A program made the translations under genes and the position numbers. A stretch of 64,000 bases of DNA from an uncultured Christensenella sp. (lineage in GTDB: Bacteria > Bacillota > Clostridia > Christensenellales > Borkfalkiaceae), in contig CAJTXM010000007.1 of NCBI GenBank assembly GCA_910583545.1, positions 1-64,000 on the forward strand. Direction: 5' to 3'. Shown in pieces: positions 48,986 through 57,482 of this stretch. The notes below the pieces were generated by a model. It did no database searches, had not been told where the DNA came from, and saw only the letters and a program-made list of their open reading frames with translations. How positions within the stretch are numbered: position 1 is the first letter of the stretch; the number at the start of each line of letters is the position of its first letter.

Positions 48986-50047
48986 TTAAAACCCCTCTAT
49001 TATCTCTTTTTTTAATTCCCTGCACAGTTCCGTTCCGAAGCGGACGCAGGCTTCCACGTCCTCCGTTACGGCTATGCAGTTAAACGTGTGAATATACCTT
49101 ACAGGAATACCTGCAACTATCACGGGCGTACCTCCGTTAGAGGAAATTATATACGCGCCGTTGTTGCCTCCGCCCGAACGTACCGCCATCTGAACCTTTA
49201 TATTCTTTTTCCTTGCGGTATCTCTCGCAAAGGAAGTGAACCTCGGAGTGCAGATAACAGTCCTGTCCATATAGCGGAGCATCACTCCGCCCCTCAGTGC
49301 GTCCTGTACCATATACGACGGCGCGGACGTATCGTCCGCAGGACAGCCCTCGAAGCAGATTACCGCGGAAGGTCTGACGTTGTGCATAACAGCCGTTATT
49401 CCCCTCTCGCCGACTTCTTCCTGCGAAGAGATAACGCCTATGATATCCATATCCGTCTTTGCGTTTTCAAGCGCCTTAACCGTCATAAGCATAGCCCCGA
49501 CGCCCAGCCTGTCGTCGAACGCTTTGCCGTGCATAACCCCGTGTTTATTATCGTATTCAAACGGCGATAACGGCACGACGGGCGCACCTATTTCAACCCC
49601 GAAAGATATTGCTTCATCCGCGCTTGTTGCACCGATATCTATTACGAGATTATCGTAGGATACGGGCGCGTTTCTCTGTTCCGCAGTCATAAGATGCGGC
49701 GACATTGCGGCAATTACCCCCGAAATATACCCCGACGAAGTAAAAACCTGCACTTTCGCGGAGGGCAGACTCTTTTCATTCCAGCCCCCGATGGGGATGA
49801 AGCGCAGAGTGCCGTCGGGCTTGATTGCCTGAACCATAAACCCGACTTCATCCGAGTGGGCGTCAAGCATTATCTGCGGTCTGTTGCCCTTGTTATACTT
49901 AGGATAAATATAGAGGTTGCGCATACTGTCCTCTTTGAAATCCGCAATATCCTTCAGGTATTCTCTTGCAATAACAAGCACTTCGTCTTCAAAGCCGGAC
50001 GCACCCCTCGCATTGCACAATTTTTCAATAAGTTCTATATCAGTCAT
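48986..50047 (-). CDS. M42-family metallo-aminopeptidase
   Basis: This 353-residue enzyme belongs to the M42 family (glutamyl aminopeptidase/cellulase M/TET group). Zinc ligands and catalytic residues are visible in MLDAHSDEVGFMVQ (His), GKAFDDRLGVGAML (Asp), SSQEEVGERG (catalytic and metal Glu) and RYIHTFNCI (His). It trims peptides in the cytoplasm, usually as a 12-subunit shell. The ATG at 50045-50047 follows GAGGAGG; the longer frame is not needed. The gene overlaps nothing and is followed by the exporter pair. Confidence 0.92.
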   Translation of the reverse strand: MTDIELIEKLCNARGASGFEDEVLVIAREYLKDIADFKEDSMRNLYIYPKYNKGNRPQIMLDAHSDEVGFMVQAIKPDGTLRFIPIGGWNEKSLPSAKVQVFTSSGYISGVIAAMSPHLMTAEQRNAPVSYDNLVIDIGATSADEAISFGVEIGAPVVPLSPFEYDNKHGVMHGKAFDDRLGVGAMLMTVKALENAKTDMDIIGVISSQEEVGERGITAVMHNVRPSAVICFEGCPADDTSAPSYMVQDALRGGVMLRYMDRTVICTPRFTSFARDTARKKNIKVQMAVRSGGGNNGAYIISSNGGTPVIVAGIPVRYIHTFNCIAVTEDVEACVRFGTELCRELKKEIIEGF

Positions 50048-50126
50048 ATCAATCCTCCTCTCGCAAATCGACACCCCTTATCGGGGCTTGCTTAAATATA
50101 ATTTTTAATTAATATATCTGCAAACT

Positions 50127-51137
50127 TTACGAAGCCTGCGGAAGCTTTTTACCCTTTCTGAGTTCCTTTTCGAGCTCTTCGCAGGATTTGTTGAATTCTT
50201 CCTCGGTTTCGACTATTTCGATGCCGTCAAGCAGTTCCTGCAAACGGTATTCGGTATTGAGATATTTTATCGTCTGATAGCCTATAACCGTAGTGAGCAC
50301 GCCGTTGGTGAGCCCCTGCACCGACGAGTCGACGAGGGTGGAAATCGCCGAACCGAGAAGCGGAATTCCCTTGACCGCGTTTCCCATAGTCTGAACGACG
50401 GAATTACCTATCTTTGCGCCGCCCAGCCCGTAGGCTATGAGCGAGTTTTGCAGCACTCTTGCGAAAATGCGCACAAGCTTTGTATCCGAGGGACGGAAAC
50501 CGTATAAAAATACGAGATCCTTGACGAGCTGTAAATTGAGCGTAGCCACCAGAAGCGCGTCGATCTTGTTCGTCTGCGAAAGCGCGGAATACATTCCCGA
50601 CTTCAAAGAAATTTTGAATATCAGCTCTTTCGCGCTCTTTTTTACCGAACCGGAATACAGCGCGGAAAGGTTTTCCATAATCGCCTTGTCGTTGTCCGTC
50701 CTCACCGCGATTGCAAGTCTGCCGACCGTCTGACTGTCGTACCAGCCCACGCCCTCAACTTTTGCCGTCAGCTCTATAATTTTATCGGCTATCTTACGGC
50801 GCACTTTCTTATTGTGCGCTTTTGCGGCGGAAGCCGTCTTTGCGTTTACGTTTACGATAAAGTATTCGGTCTTTAAAATTTTAACGAGCGGTACGATAAA
50901 CAGAAATATGTATAAAATCACACTGACGCCTATCGCGCCGTAGCCCGCGTATCTGTTGATATCGTACACCCGCATAGTTACCGAAAAAAAGCAAAAAAAC
51001 AGAAAAACGCCGATTGACGCCGAAATCAGAAACAGCAGCGTCTTAGCGCCCTTTACGTTCTGCCTCTTCGAATACTTCTGTTCGTACTCGTAAATACTCA
51101 TTTTTTCTTCCTGAATATCATTATTCTTCTTTGACAT
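50127..51137 (-). CDS. DUF697 (YcjF-like) membrane protein
   Basis: The 336-residue protein has two N-terminal spans (TLLFLISASIGVFLFFCFFS; GAIGVSVILYIFLFIVPLV). A helical region is then followed by a Gly/Ala-rich stretch typical of DUF697 (VFLYGFRPSDTKLVRIFARV, then LGGAKIGNSVVQTMGNAVKG, PLLGSAISTLVDSSVQGLTN). The C-terminal helix is strongly charged. Family members are of unknown function, often associated with GTPases or stress. It follows rsmI after 10 bases on the leftward strand. Confidence 0.8.
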   Translation of the reverse strand: MSKKNNDIQEEKMSIYEYEQKYSKRQNVKGAKTLLFLISASIGVFLFFCFFSVTMRVYDINRYAGYGAIGVSVILYIFLFIVPLVKILKTEYFIVNVNAKTASAAKAHNKKVRRKIADKIIELTAKVEGVGWYDSQTVGRLAIAVRTDNDKAIMENLSALYSGSVKKSAKELIFKISLKSGMYSALSQTNKIDALLVATLNLQLVKDLVFLYGFRPSDTKLVRIFARVLQNSLIAYGLGGAKIGNSVVQTMGNAVKGIPLLGSAISTLVDSSVQGLTNGVLTTVIGYQTIKYLNTEYRLQELLDGIEIVETEEEFNKSCEELEKELRKGKKLPQAS

Positions 51138-51147
51138 TTTTCACCTT

Positions 51148-51951
51148 TCAGATATTTATTGTATATTTATACAGCGCCGATTTAGAAACGCCCCTGTCCT
51201 TTGCGGTCTTTTTCAGCGCTTCTTTTTTATCAAAACCCTGCTTTATATAATAGAGGATATGCTCCTCTTCGCTAAGCTTATTCAAAGGGTTTTCTTCTTC
51301 CGCGCCGCCCTCTATCAAAAGGACGTATTCTCCCCTCTTTTCGCCTTTCAGCCCCTCGGAAAGCTTAAAAGAAACAGCCTCTTCGTGCAGTTTGGTAATT
51401 TCCCTCACCGCGCAGGCGTTTCTGTCACCGAAAACCGAATAGGCGGAGCATATTGTGCGGTCAATGTCCTGCGGAGCGCAATGGAATATGAGCGTCATAT
51501 CAAGTTTCCGGTACTTTTCCAACACCGCTTTTCTCTCGCTTTCTTTGTCGGGAAGAAAACCGACGAACGCAAATCTGTCCGAGTGGAGCGCGGAAAGTAT
51601 CAGCGCTGAGAGCGCGGCGTTTGCGCCCGGCACTACCGTATATGATACGCCGGCGGCTTTGAGTTCTTTACAGACCGTGTTACCGGGATCGGAAATTACG
51701 GGCATACCCGCGTCGGAAACAATTGCGACGGTCTGCCCCTCTTTCGCGCAGTCGATAATTTTTTTCGAAGCCTCTTTCTCGTTGAATTTATGACAGCTTT
51801 TTAACGGCTTTTTTATTTCGTAAGCGTTTAAAAGTTTTAACGAGTGCCTCGTGTCCTCGCAGAATATCACGTCGGCGGAACGCAGAATTTCAAGCGCGCG
51901 CAGACTGATATCCTGTAAATTGCCTATCGGCGTTGCAACAAAATATACCAT
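51148..51951 (-). CDS. rsmI: 16S rRNA (cytidine-1402 2'-O)-methyltransferase
   Basis: This 267-residue enzyme methylates the 2'-O of C1402 in 16S rRNA. MVYFVATPIGNLQDISLRAL is the classic N-terminus, followed by IFCEDTRHSLKLL, IVSDAGMPVISDPG and VVPGANAALSALILS, the SAM pocket of the tetrapyrrole-methylase fold. A small helical end (KTAKDRGVSKSALYKYTI) resembles the usual C-terminal HTH-like tail. Its first base overlaps the stop of the preceding gene. Confidence 0.96.
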   Translation of the reverse strand: MVYFVATPIGNLQDISLRALEILRSADVIFCEDTRHSLKLLNAYEIKKPLKSCHKFNEKEASKKIIDCAKEGQTVAIVSDAGMPVISDPGNTVCKELKAAGVSYTVVPGANAALSALILSALHSDRFAFVGFLPDKESERKAVLEKYRKLDMTLIFHCAPQDIDRTICSAYSVFGDRNACAVREITKLHEEAVSFKLSEGLKGEKRGEYVLLIEGGAEEENPLNKLSEEEHILYYIKQGFDKKEALKKTAKDRGVSKSALYKYTINI

Positions 51952-52478
51952 TATTTATTTCCCTGTTCGTTTTCAAAAACCATTACTTCACCGTACTTAG
52001 GCGAATATAAAATATTAAATTTACAGCTTGTTATAATTTTTTTAAGCCTTTTAAAATATCTGACTTTTTCCGTACGCGATATAACCCTGCTGTATTTTTC
52101 ACCGTCATTTTCAAAGCTTATGCCTAATTTATAACTATATATATTTTTCGTCCGCATTTTATTTAATTGACAAACTTCTGCACAGGCTTCAAAAAGCTGC
52201 TCGTCGGCAAGCCACATTAAAATTTCTTTTTCCGCGCGCTTATTTTTAAGCAAATAATATATCGATAATCCTAAAAAAACACTTCCTGCAACGCAACAAA
52301 CTGTCAGAATTTCGTAAGCAGTAAACTTATGTTTTTCAAGGTAACAGGGTATAAACAACGATATTCCCAAAACAAAGAAAAATGCCGTCCATAAAACGTA
52401 TACGGTTTTATCAAATCCCGTCAAACACGTTCCGTACCTGAAAGTGTAAATTATTTTTCTACCGTTATACTTTACCAT
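51951..52478 (-). CDS. Hypothetical protein with two membrane spans
   Basis: The 175-residue protein has an N-terminal strand-rich part, two closely spaced spans (KTVYVLWTAFFFVLGISLFI; ILTVCCVAGSVFLGLSIYYL) and a ~90-residue cytoplasmic domain with KNIYSYKLGISFENDGEKYS and RTEKVRYFKRLKKIITS. The layout recalls YcxB-type proteins (two spans followed by a PH-like domain), but the match is only topological. It overlaps the methyltransferase gene upstream by 14 bases and rsmI by 1. Its AT content is higher than that of its neighbours. Confidence 0.6.
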   Translation of the reverse strand: MVKYNGRKIIYTFRYGTCLTGFDKTVYVLWTAFFFVLGISLFIPCYLEKHKFTAYEILTVCCVAGSVFLGLSIYYLLKNKRAEKEILMWLADEQLFEACAEVCQLNKMRTKNIYSYKLGISFENDGEKYSRVISRTEKVRYFKRLKKIITSCKFNILYSPKYGEVMVFENEQGNK

Positions 52479-53172
52479 TGACAACCTCGGGTAAAATTTC
52501 TATTCCCTCTTTACCGCCCTTGACCGCCTCGACCATTACAAGGTAGGGCTTAGCGCCCGAAACGCCCGTAACAAACTGCAATTTCTTGGGTTCGAGTCCC
52601 CTCTTTTTTAAAAGATATATGAGCTCCGCAGTGCGGTCGGCTCGGTTAAGCACTGAAAGCCTTCCGCCGAATTTCAAGACTCTGTACGCCTTTTCTATGA
52701 TTTCGGGAAGAGTTACGGTCAGCTCTTTACGGCATACGGCTTTTTCGTAAACGTCGTTTTCAAAGCCCGATCGCTCGTACGGGGGGTTGCACAGAACGAG
52801 AGAAAATTTGTCGTCGAATTCCTTTCCGATATCCTGAATTTTTATGCAGTGTATCGCGCAGTCGAAGCCGTTTAATTTTGCCGTGCGTTCGCTCATTTCG
52901 GCGAGCGCGGACTGCATTTCAAATAAATCGAGCGAAGATATGCAGGGGTTAAGACACAAAAAATGAAAACCTACCACTCCGCTGCCCGAACAGAAATCGG
53001 CGACTCTGTCGCCTTTTTTCGCGCGTGCAAACTTCGACAGCAAAATACTGTCGGAAGTGAAGCGGTATAAGTTGATATTCTGTATTATCTTTTTTTCGCC
53101 GAAAAAACTTTCGAAAACTTCACCGTCTTTTAAACACATAAGAAAACCAAAATCTTCGCATCCCATAAACAA
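52465..53172 (-). CDS. tRNA1(Val) A37 N6-methyltransferase-like protein
   Basis: The ~235-residue protein is a class I SAM methyltransferase of the TrmN6/YfiC group. FTSDSILLSKFARAKKGDRV, the SAM motif VADFCSGSGVVGFHFL, and the base-flipping motif LVLCNPPYER (NPPY, for N6-adenine) are present. It is often found beside rsmI, as here. The true start is uncertain: ATG at 53166 or the internal ATG at 53139 (MCLKDGEVFES) are both possible, and none has a clear ribosome site because repeat R8 lies directly upstream. Confidence 0.85.
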   Translation of the reverse strand: MFMGCEDFGFLMCLKDGEVFESFFGEKKIIQNINLYRFTSDSILLSKFARAKKGDRVADFCSGSGVVGFHFLCLNPCISSLDLFEMQSALAEMSERTAKLNGFDCAIHCIKIQDIGKEFDDKFSLVLCNPPYERSGFENDVYEKAVCRKELTVTLPEIIEKAYRVLKFGGRLSVLNRADRTAELIYLLKKRGLEPKKLQFVTGVSGAKPYLVMVEAVKGGKEGIEILPEVVNGKV

Positions 53173-53266
53173 GCAAGAGCAGGAAATTGAGCATTTTCAA
53201 AAGGGAGTTTACTTAGAGGTAAACGACCTGAGAAAAGCGGAAATTGACGAACTATTGCGCAGTTTA
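53166..53266 (-). repeat. Dispersed palindromic element, copy R8, diverged
   Basis: The core GGAGTTTACTTAGAGGTAAA and the inner stem TTTTC/GAAAA match the family. The outer ends keep only TAAAC and GTTTA. It lies between ferredoxin and the methyltransferase gene, at the latter's 5' end. Confidence 0.6.
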
Positions 53267-53288
53267 GAGGATGCGAAAAAATATAGAA

Positions 53289-53323
53289 AAAGGCAGGGGA
53301 CAAAAACAACATCCCCTGCCTTT
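53289..53323 (-). terminator. Terminator of the ferredoxin gene
   Basis: Read leftward, AAAGGCAGGGGA and TCCCCTGCCTTT form a 12-bp stem, followed by TTCTATATTTTTT. Confidence 0.8.
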
Positions 53324-53334
53324 CCATTCCCTGA

Positions 53335-53505
53335 TTAGTCGGCGTGTATTGCGCCGGTAGGGCAAACGTCCTCGCAAGCTCCGCAATCGATGCAGATATC
53401 CGGATCTACGACGTACTTGTCTGCTCCCTCAGAAATAGCCTCAACGGGGCAAGTGCCTGCGCACGCGCCGCAGCTTACGCACTCATCTGAAATTGAATGT
53501 GCCAT
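53335..53505 (-). CDS. 2[4Fe-4S] ferredoxin
   Basis: A 56-residue open frame starts at the ATG 53505-53503 with GGAGG 8-9 bases upstream and ends at TAA 53337-53335. Two cluster motifs are clear: CVSCGACAGTCP and CIDCGACEDVCP (CxxCxxCxxxCP twice), with the clostridial-type ending GAIHAD. It carries single electrons at low potential between enzymes such as pyruvate:ferredoxin oxidoreductase and hydrogenase. The gene is monocistronic, with a terminator after it. Confidence 0.95.
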   Translation of the reverse strand: MAHSISDECVSCGACAGTCPVEAISEGADKYVVDPDICIDCGACEDVCPTGAIHAD

Positions 53506-53595
53506 AGTTAATCCTCCGATTAATATTACTGTTTTGAATTATAACACAAATTATTTTAACTGTAAAGGGCAAGAGAGAAAAAATTTTAATTTTTA

Positions 53596-54468
53596 TTAAA
53601 TATTTTCTTTTTCCTCTTCGCCGTCCTTGCTCTCTTCTCTTTCGGAATTGCGTCTGAATTTTATATCCTTGACGGGATAATCGTGGAAAGTTATAATATC
53701 TTTTTTCTTGTCCTCGATCTTTACCCTGCATTCCATTTTGAGCATATTGACGTTGACTACAATTCCCTTGCCTTCGGGTGTTTTTACCTCCGAACCGACT
53801 TTCGGAACCTGTTTGCTTGCCTCGACGTAATAGTCGTTTTCGTATTCGAGACAGCACATCAGTCTTCCGCACATACCCGATATTTTAGTCGGGTTGAGCG
53901 ATAAATTCTGTGACTTTGCCATTTTAATGGAAACCTTTCTGATATCGGGCATATACGCCGAACAACAGCACTCCCTTCCGCAGGGTCCCAGACCGCCTAT
54001 CATCTTGATTTCGTCGCGTATTCCTATCTGTCTCAATTCTATACGCATTTTGAAAATAGCCGACAGATCTTTCAAAAGTTCCCTGAAATCCACGCGCGAA
54101 GGAGCCGAATAGAAAAAGACGACCTTTGCTCCGTCGAACGCGAAATCGCAGTCGATAAGTTTCATATTGAGCTTGTGCTTCTGAATCTGCTCGACGGCAA
54201 GCCTCATTGCCTCGGGCTTACGCTCGGCGTTGCGCTTAACCGCGTCCAGATCCCTCTGCGAAGCGATGCGCAAGACGGGTTTAAGCGGAGCCACGAGTCT
54301 TTCGTCCTCGATTTCCTTTAAGGGAATTACCACCGTAGCGTACTCGTGACCGCGCGCGGTTTCGACGATTACGCCCGTGCCCTTCTGATATTTATCGGCA
54401 TTTTTCCCCGGCGAGAAATAATATATTTTGCCGTTCGGAGTAAAATTCACCCCTGTAATTTTGACCAT
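53596..54468 (-). CDS. ricT: RicT/YaaT, PSP1-domain regulatory protein
   Basis: This 290-residue protein belongs to the PSP1/YaaT family. GGLGPCGRECCCSAYMPDIR and SGMCGRLMCCLEYEND give the Cys clusters that, in Bacillus, hold iron-sulfur clusters in the RicAFT complex, which guides RNase Y cutting of mRNA. YYFSPGKNADKYQKGTGVIV and GHEYATVVIPLKEI mark the N-terminal part. The last ~30 residues are charged. It follows holB with a 22-base overlap, the conserved clostridial order tmk-holB-ricT. Confidence 0.92.
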   Translation of the reverse strand: MVKITGVNFTPNGKIYYFSPGKNADKYQKGTGVIVETARGHEYATVVIPLKEIEDERLVAPLKPVLRIASQRDLDAVKRNAERKPEAMRLAVEQIQKHKLNMKLIDCDFAFDGAKVVFFYSAPSRVDFRELLKDLSAIFKMRIELRQIGIRDEIKMIGGLGPCGRECCCSAYMPDIRKVSIKMAKSQNLSLNPTKISGMCGRLMCCLEYENDYYVEASKQVPKVGSEVKTPEGKGIVVNVNMLKMECRVKIEDKKKDIITFHDYPVKDIKFRRNSEREESKDGEEEKENI

Positions 54469-55379
54469 TTATCGTTCTCCTCTATAATGCGAAGCATCAG
54501 ATCGTACAATAGCCCCTGAAAAAACGCGTTGAATTTCAGATCCCTCGCCGCTTTGTCAATGCTCCATCCCGCATAAATCAGTGTAGGAGTCCGCCAGCAG
54601 GCGGAAACCTTCCCCTCACCGCCGCCGTTTACCTTTTCGGCAAGCGCCCTGTGGAAAGTGTTCGCTATTGCGGAAAGAAGCTCCGCCTTATATTTAGTAT
54701 CACCGTACTTTGCCGCAACCCTGCCCGCGTCGGCGATATCCGTCGTAGTGCAGATGACCTCCGCGGCGTCGCTGACTTCGTTGAACCAGCCTCCGCCGAC
54801 CATTCCTTCGGCAACGCCTAAAATTCCGCCGCAGTTTTCCGCCGCCGCCCTGTTAAGGGAATTGTGTCCCTTTCTTTCCAGAGCCGAAAAAATATCGTCC
54901 GCGGAAAAGGGCGGTACCGTAAGCGTCTTTACCCTTGATTTTACGGTGTCGAGCACGGGTGCAAGCGCCGTCGTGCCGAGCAGGAAATACACTCCCTCGC
55001 ACGGCTCTTCGAGCGTCTTTAAAAGCTTGTTCTGAATAATGGGAGCAGTGTTTTCGAAACCGCTTACGACGACGAGTTTTTTATCGCCCTCCACGGGTTT
55101 CAGCACGCAGTCGGCAAGCAACGCCGACGCCGAGTCGGCAGTAAATTTTTTACCGTCCTCGGGGTAAATCTTCAAATCGGAATAGCTTTCGTTGAGAACC
55201 CTTTTCCCGTCCGCGCAGTCTTCGGAAAACCCGAAAAATCTGAGCGCAAAAATTTTGAGTACGGCGCGCATATTCATACCGTCTTTAAAGTGAAGCAAAT
55301 AGGCGTGCGACAGTCTGCCCTGCGCTATATCGCCCGAAAATGCCGAATACGCCGCCGTGGCGGAAATGAGTTCCTTCAA
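54447..55379 (-). CDS. holB: DNA polymerase III subunit delta'
   Basis: The 310-residue protein is the likely clamp-loader delta' subunit. LSHAYLLHFKDG fits the N-terminal 'l.hAyLf.G' motif, and KLVVVSGFENTAPIIQNKLL, KTLEEPCEGVYFLLGTT and LDTVKSRVKTL fit the 'aqNaLLKtLEEPp....fiL.t......l.t..SR' block. It lacks a Walker A motif, as expected for delta'. Identity is supported by its place between tmk and ricT, with overlaps of 4 and 22 bases. Confidence 0.9.
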   Translation of the reverse strand: MKELISATAAYSAFSGDIAQGRLSHAYLLHFKDGMNMRAVLKIFALRFFGFSEDCADGKRVLNESYSDLKIYPEDGKKFTADSASALLADCVLKPVEGDKKLVVVSGFENTAPIIQNKLLKTLEEPCEGVYFLLGTTALAPVLDTVKSRVKTLTVPPFSADDIFSALERKGHNSLNRAAAENCGGILGVAEGMVGGGWFNEVSDAAEVICTTTDIADAGRVAAKYGDTKYKAELLSAIANTFHRALAEKVNGGGEGKVSACWRTPTLIYAGWSIDKAARDLKFNAFFQGLLYDLMLRIIEENDKWSKLQG

Positions 55380-56002
55380 TTAATTATCCCCTTTTCTTTC
55401 AAAAGCATAACAACTTTCTCGTGTATTTCTTTCTTGCTTCCGCTGCATTCAACGGCGCATATGCGCGGATAAACGTTCAGAAGCTGTCTGTATCCGCTGT
55501 ATACGCGCCTATGGAATTCAAGACCCTGTTTTTCCATTCTGTCGTTTAAATCGGCTCCGTTTTTGCGCCTGAACGCCTCGTCGGGCGTTATGTCGAAAAA
55601 AACCGTCAGATCGGGCGTGCACAGCTCGTACGCTTTTTTGTTGATATCCGCCACATATTCCTGTCCCAATCCCCTTGCATAGCCCTGATAGGCAAGCGAA
55701 GAATCTATGTACCTGTCGCAGAGAACTATCTTCCCCTCTTCGAGCGCAGGCAGGACTTTTTCTTTTATATGCTGTATTCTTGACGCGGCGTATAAAAGCG
55801 CTTCGCACTCGTCGCACATTGCGGTATTCGAGCCGTCGAGTATAATTTTGCGTATCTGTTCGGCGATAGGACTTCCGCCCGGTTCGCGCGTCAGAACGTA
55901 ATCTGTTTTATTTCTATCAAGGTATTCGGCAAGCAGTTTTACCTGCGTGCTCTTGCCCGACCCCTCGCATCCTTCAAAGGTTATAAACTTGCCCTTTACC
56001 AT
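55376..56002 (-). CDS. tmk: Thymidylate kinase
   Basis: The 208-residue kinase turns dTMP into dTDP. FEGCEGSGKSTQVKLLAEYL is the P-loop, TREPGGSPIAEQIRKIIL the DR/EPG motif and LCDRYIDSSLAYQGYARGLG the DRY loop. The lid region follows at about residues 140-155. It overlaps the decarboxylase gene upstream by 7 bases and holB by 4. Confidence 0.97.
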   Translation of the reverse strand: MVKGKFITFEGCEGSGKSTQVKLLAEYLDRNKTDYVLTREPGGSPIAEQIRKIILDGSNTAMCDECEALLYAASRIQHIKEKVLPALEEGKIVLCDRYIDSSLAYQGYARGLGQEYVADINKKAYELCTPDLTVFFDITPDEAFRRKNGADLNDRMEKQGLEFHRRVYSGYRQLLNVYPRICAVECSGSKKEIHEKVVMLLKEKGIIN

Positions 56003-57330
56003 TTTTTTACCACGCAGATCTGTCCGTTTTTGAGTCCGTAAGTATACTTGTGCGACAGTACCGAAACCGTCGCGCTTGTGATCATTTCACCCGTCACTAC
56101 AACGGGTATGCAGGGAGGCGCAAGACCTGCGTTTTTAGCGCACATTCTGCCGACCGCCTTGTCGAGATCTATCCACTCGCACTGACGCTTCAAAGCGTAC
56201 TGAAAGCTATATGACCGCTCGCTTTCGGGCAATGCGGGTCTTTCTTTGAAAGTGTTCTGCAATCTTTTGTTTGAAACGATTGCAATTATCTGTTTTTCAA
56301 GATTAGTCAGCTCTTTCAGATTGATATTCGCAGAAAGATAAAAAAGAATGTATCTTCCGTCCGAAAACTCGGCGTAAATTCCCCTCTTTTCCAGTCTTGC
56401 AAGCGCGAGGTCCGGAGAAACACCCAAAGGCTTGAAATCTATCAGAAGCTTCGTCCAGTCGTCGTTTTTATAGAAAGTGAATGACGACTGTTTTTTATAT
56501 TCCTCAACCGCCGTTTTTGCGCGGTCGAGAATTGCAGGCTTATTCGCAAGAATTTTAAATCCGTATTCGACGGACGCCATTATGGGAAAACTCGGCGAGG
56601 TGGTACGGAAAAGCGAAAGTGCTTCCTCTGCGACGGGAACGAGATCTTCGTTATTTACCGAAACGACGGCGCCCTGAGTGTAAGCCGAAAGCGTCTTGTG
56701 CGCCCCGTCGACCCACATATCGGCATAAAGTCCGGCGTAACCCTTGCCTCCGAACGCAAGATGCGCGCCGTGCGCGCCGTCCACGAGCAGAAGGCGGTTG
56801 TATTTTTTCAGAACTTCCCTGTATCCGGAAAGAGGGGCGATATTTCCGTAATAGTCGGGAGAAGTGGCAAGCACGCCCGCGATATTCGGATCGTTTGAAA
56901 CAAGCCTTTCTATGGTTTCACTGTCGGGAGCCTGCAAAACGCCGTCCTGTTCCGCGCCCTGAACTATTAAAGGTTCGATACCGAACAGCTTACAGGCGTT
57001 CCATACGCTTTGGTGCGAGTTTCGGAATACAATAAGCTTGTTCCCCCTCTTCGACGCGCAGTAGGCGAGAGCAAGCACACCGCTTGAAGATCCGTCGGTG
57101 GTGATATAACTCTTCACCGCACCGCAGATTTTTGCGATATCTTTCTGCGCCTTTGCTATCGCGCCCGTCGGATTGAGAAGATTGTCCGTATAGGTAAGCT
57201 CTGTCACGTCGATCGGAGCGTCCTTGAACCTGGACTTGAAATCTCCGCTTCCCTTATGACCGGGCATATGAAAAAGCTTACAAGCTTTACTATTCTTTTT
57301 TATTTGAGTATATATACAGTAATCGTACAT
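55996..57330 (-). CDS. Orn/Lys/Arg decarboxylase-type PLP enzyme
   Basis: The 444-residue protein is of the fold-I Orn/Lys/Arg decarboxylase family, in the short form without the wing domain, found upstream of tmk in many Firmicutes (YaaO-like). CKLFHMPGHKGSGDF is the start motif, ITTDGSSSGVLALAYCASKR the PLP-phosphate region, LLVDGAHGAHLAFG carries Asp, and VDGAHKTLSAYTQGAVV the Schiff-base Lys. The substrate (arginine, lysine or ornithine) cannot be assigned. The ATG at 57328-57330 follows AAGGA; an upstream in-frame extension lacks support. Confidence 0.9.
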   Translation of the reverse strand: MYDYCIYTQIKKNSKACKLFHMPGHKGSGDFKSRFKDAPIDVTELTYTDNLLNPTGAIAKAQKDIAKICGAVKSYITTDGSSSGVLALAYCASKRGNKLIVFRNSHQSVWNACKLFGIEPLIVQGAEQDGVLQAPDSETIERLVSNDPNIAGVLATSPDYYGNIAPLSGYREVLKKYNRLLLVDGAHGAHLAFGGKGYAGLYADMWVDGAHKTLSAYTQGAVVSVNNEDLVPVAEEALSLFRTTSPSFPIMASVEYGFKILANKPAILDRAKTAVEEYKKQSSFTFYKNDDWTKLLIDFKPLGVSPDLALARLEKRGIYAEFSDGRYILFYLSANINLKELTNLEKQIIAIVSNKRLQNTFKERPALPESERSYSFQYALKRQCEWIDLDKAVGRMCAKNAGLAPPCIPVVVTGEMITSATVSVLSHKYTYGLKNGQICVVKKW

Positions 57331-57358
57331 AATAAAATCCTTATTAAAATCAGCCACA

Positions 57359-57482
57359 ATCGTTTTCAAGAAGCGAGTTATACAAGGAAACTGCGCAAAC
57401 CGCAAGGGAGTTTACATTGAAGTAAATGACCGAAGCGGTGCGTAAAGTTGACGCAGTAGAACGACGCTTATCGGAAACGATT
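57359..57482 (-). repeat. Dispersed palindromic element, copy R6 (after lysS)
   Basis: Outer ends AATCGTTTTCAAGAAGCG (57359-57376) and CGCTTATCGGAAACGATT (57465-57482) are inverted with few mismatches. The inner stem is AACCGC/GCGGT. The core is GGGAGTTTACATTGAAGTAA. It touches the lysS stop codon. Confidence 0.8.

Noticed and set aside
51951..52478. Naming the two-span protein as YcxB family
   Set aside because: Only the span-plus-cytoplasmic-domain layout fits; no conserved residues could be confirmed.
53057..53338. 93-residue plus-strand frame over the methyltransferase 5' end and repeat R8
   Set aside because: No ribosome site; it runs antisense to a conserved gene and ends in the ferredoxin terminator. 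Kept only as a note on the repeat.
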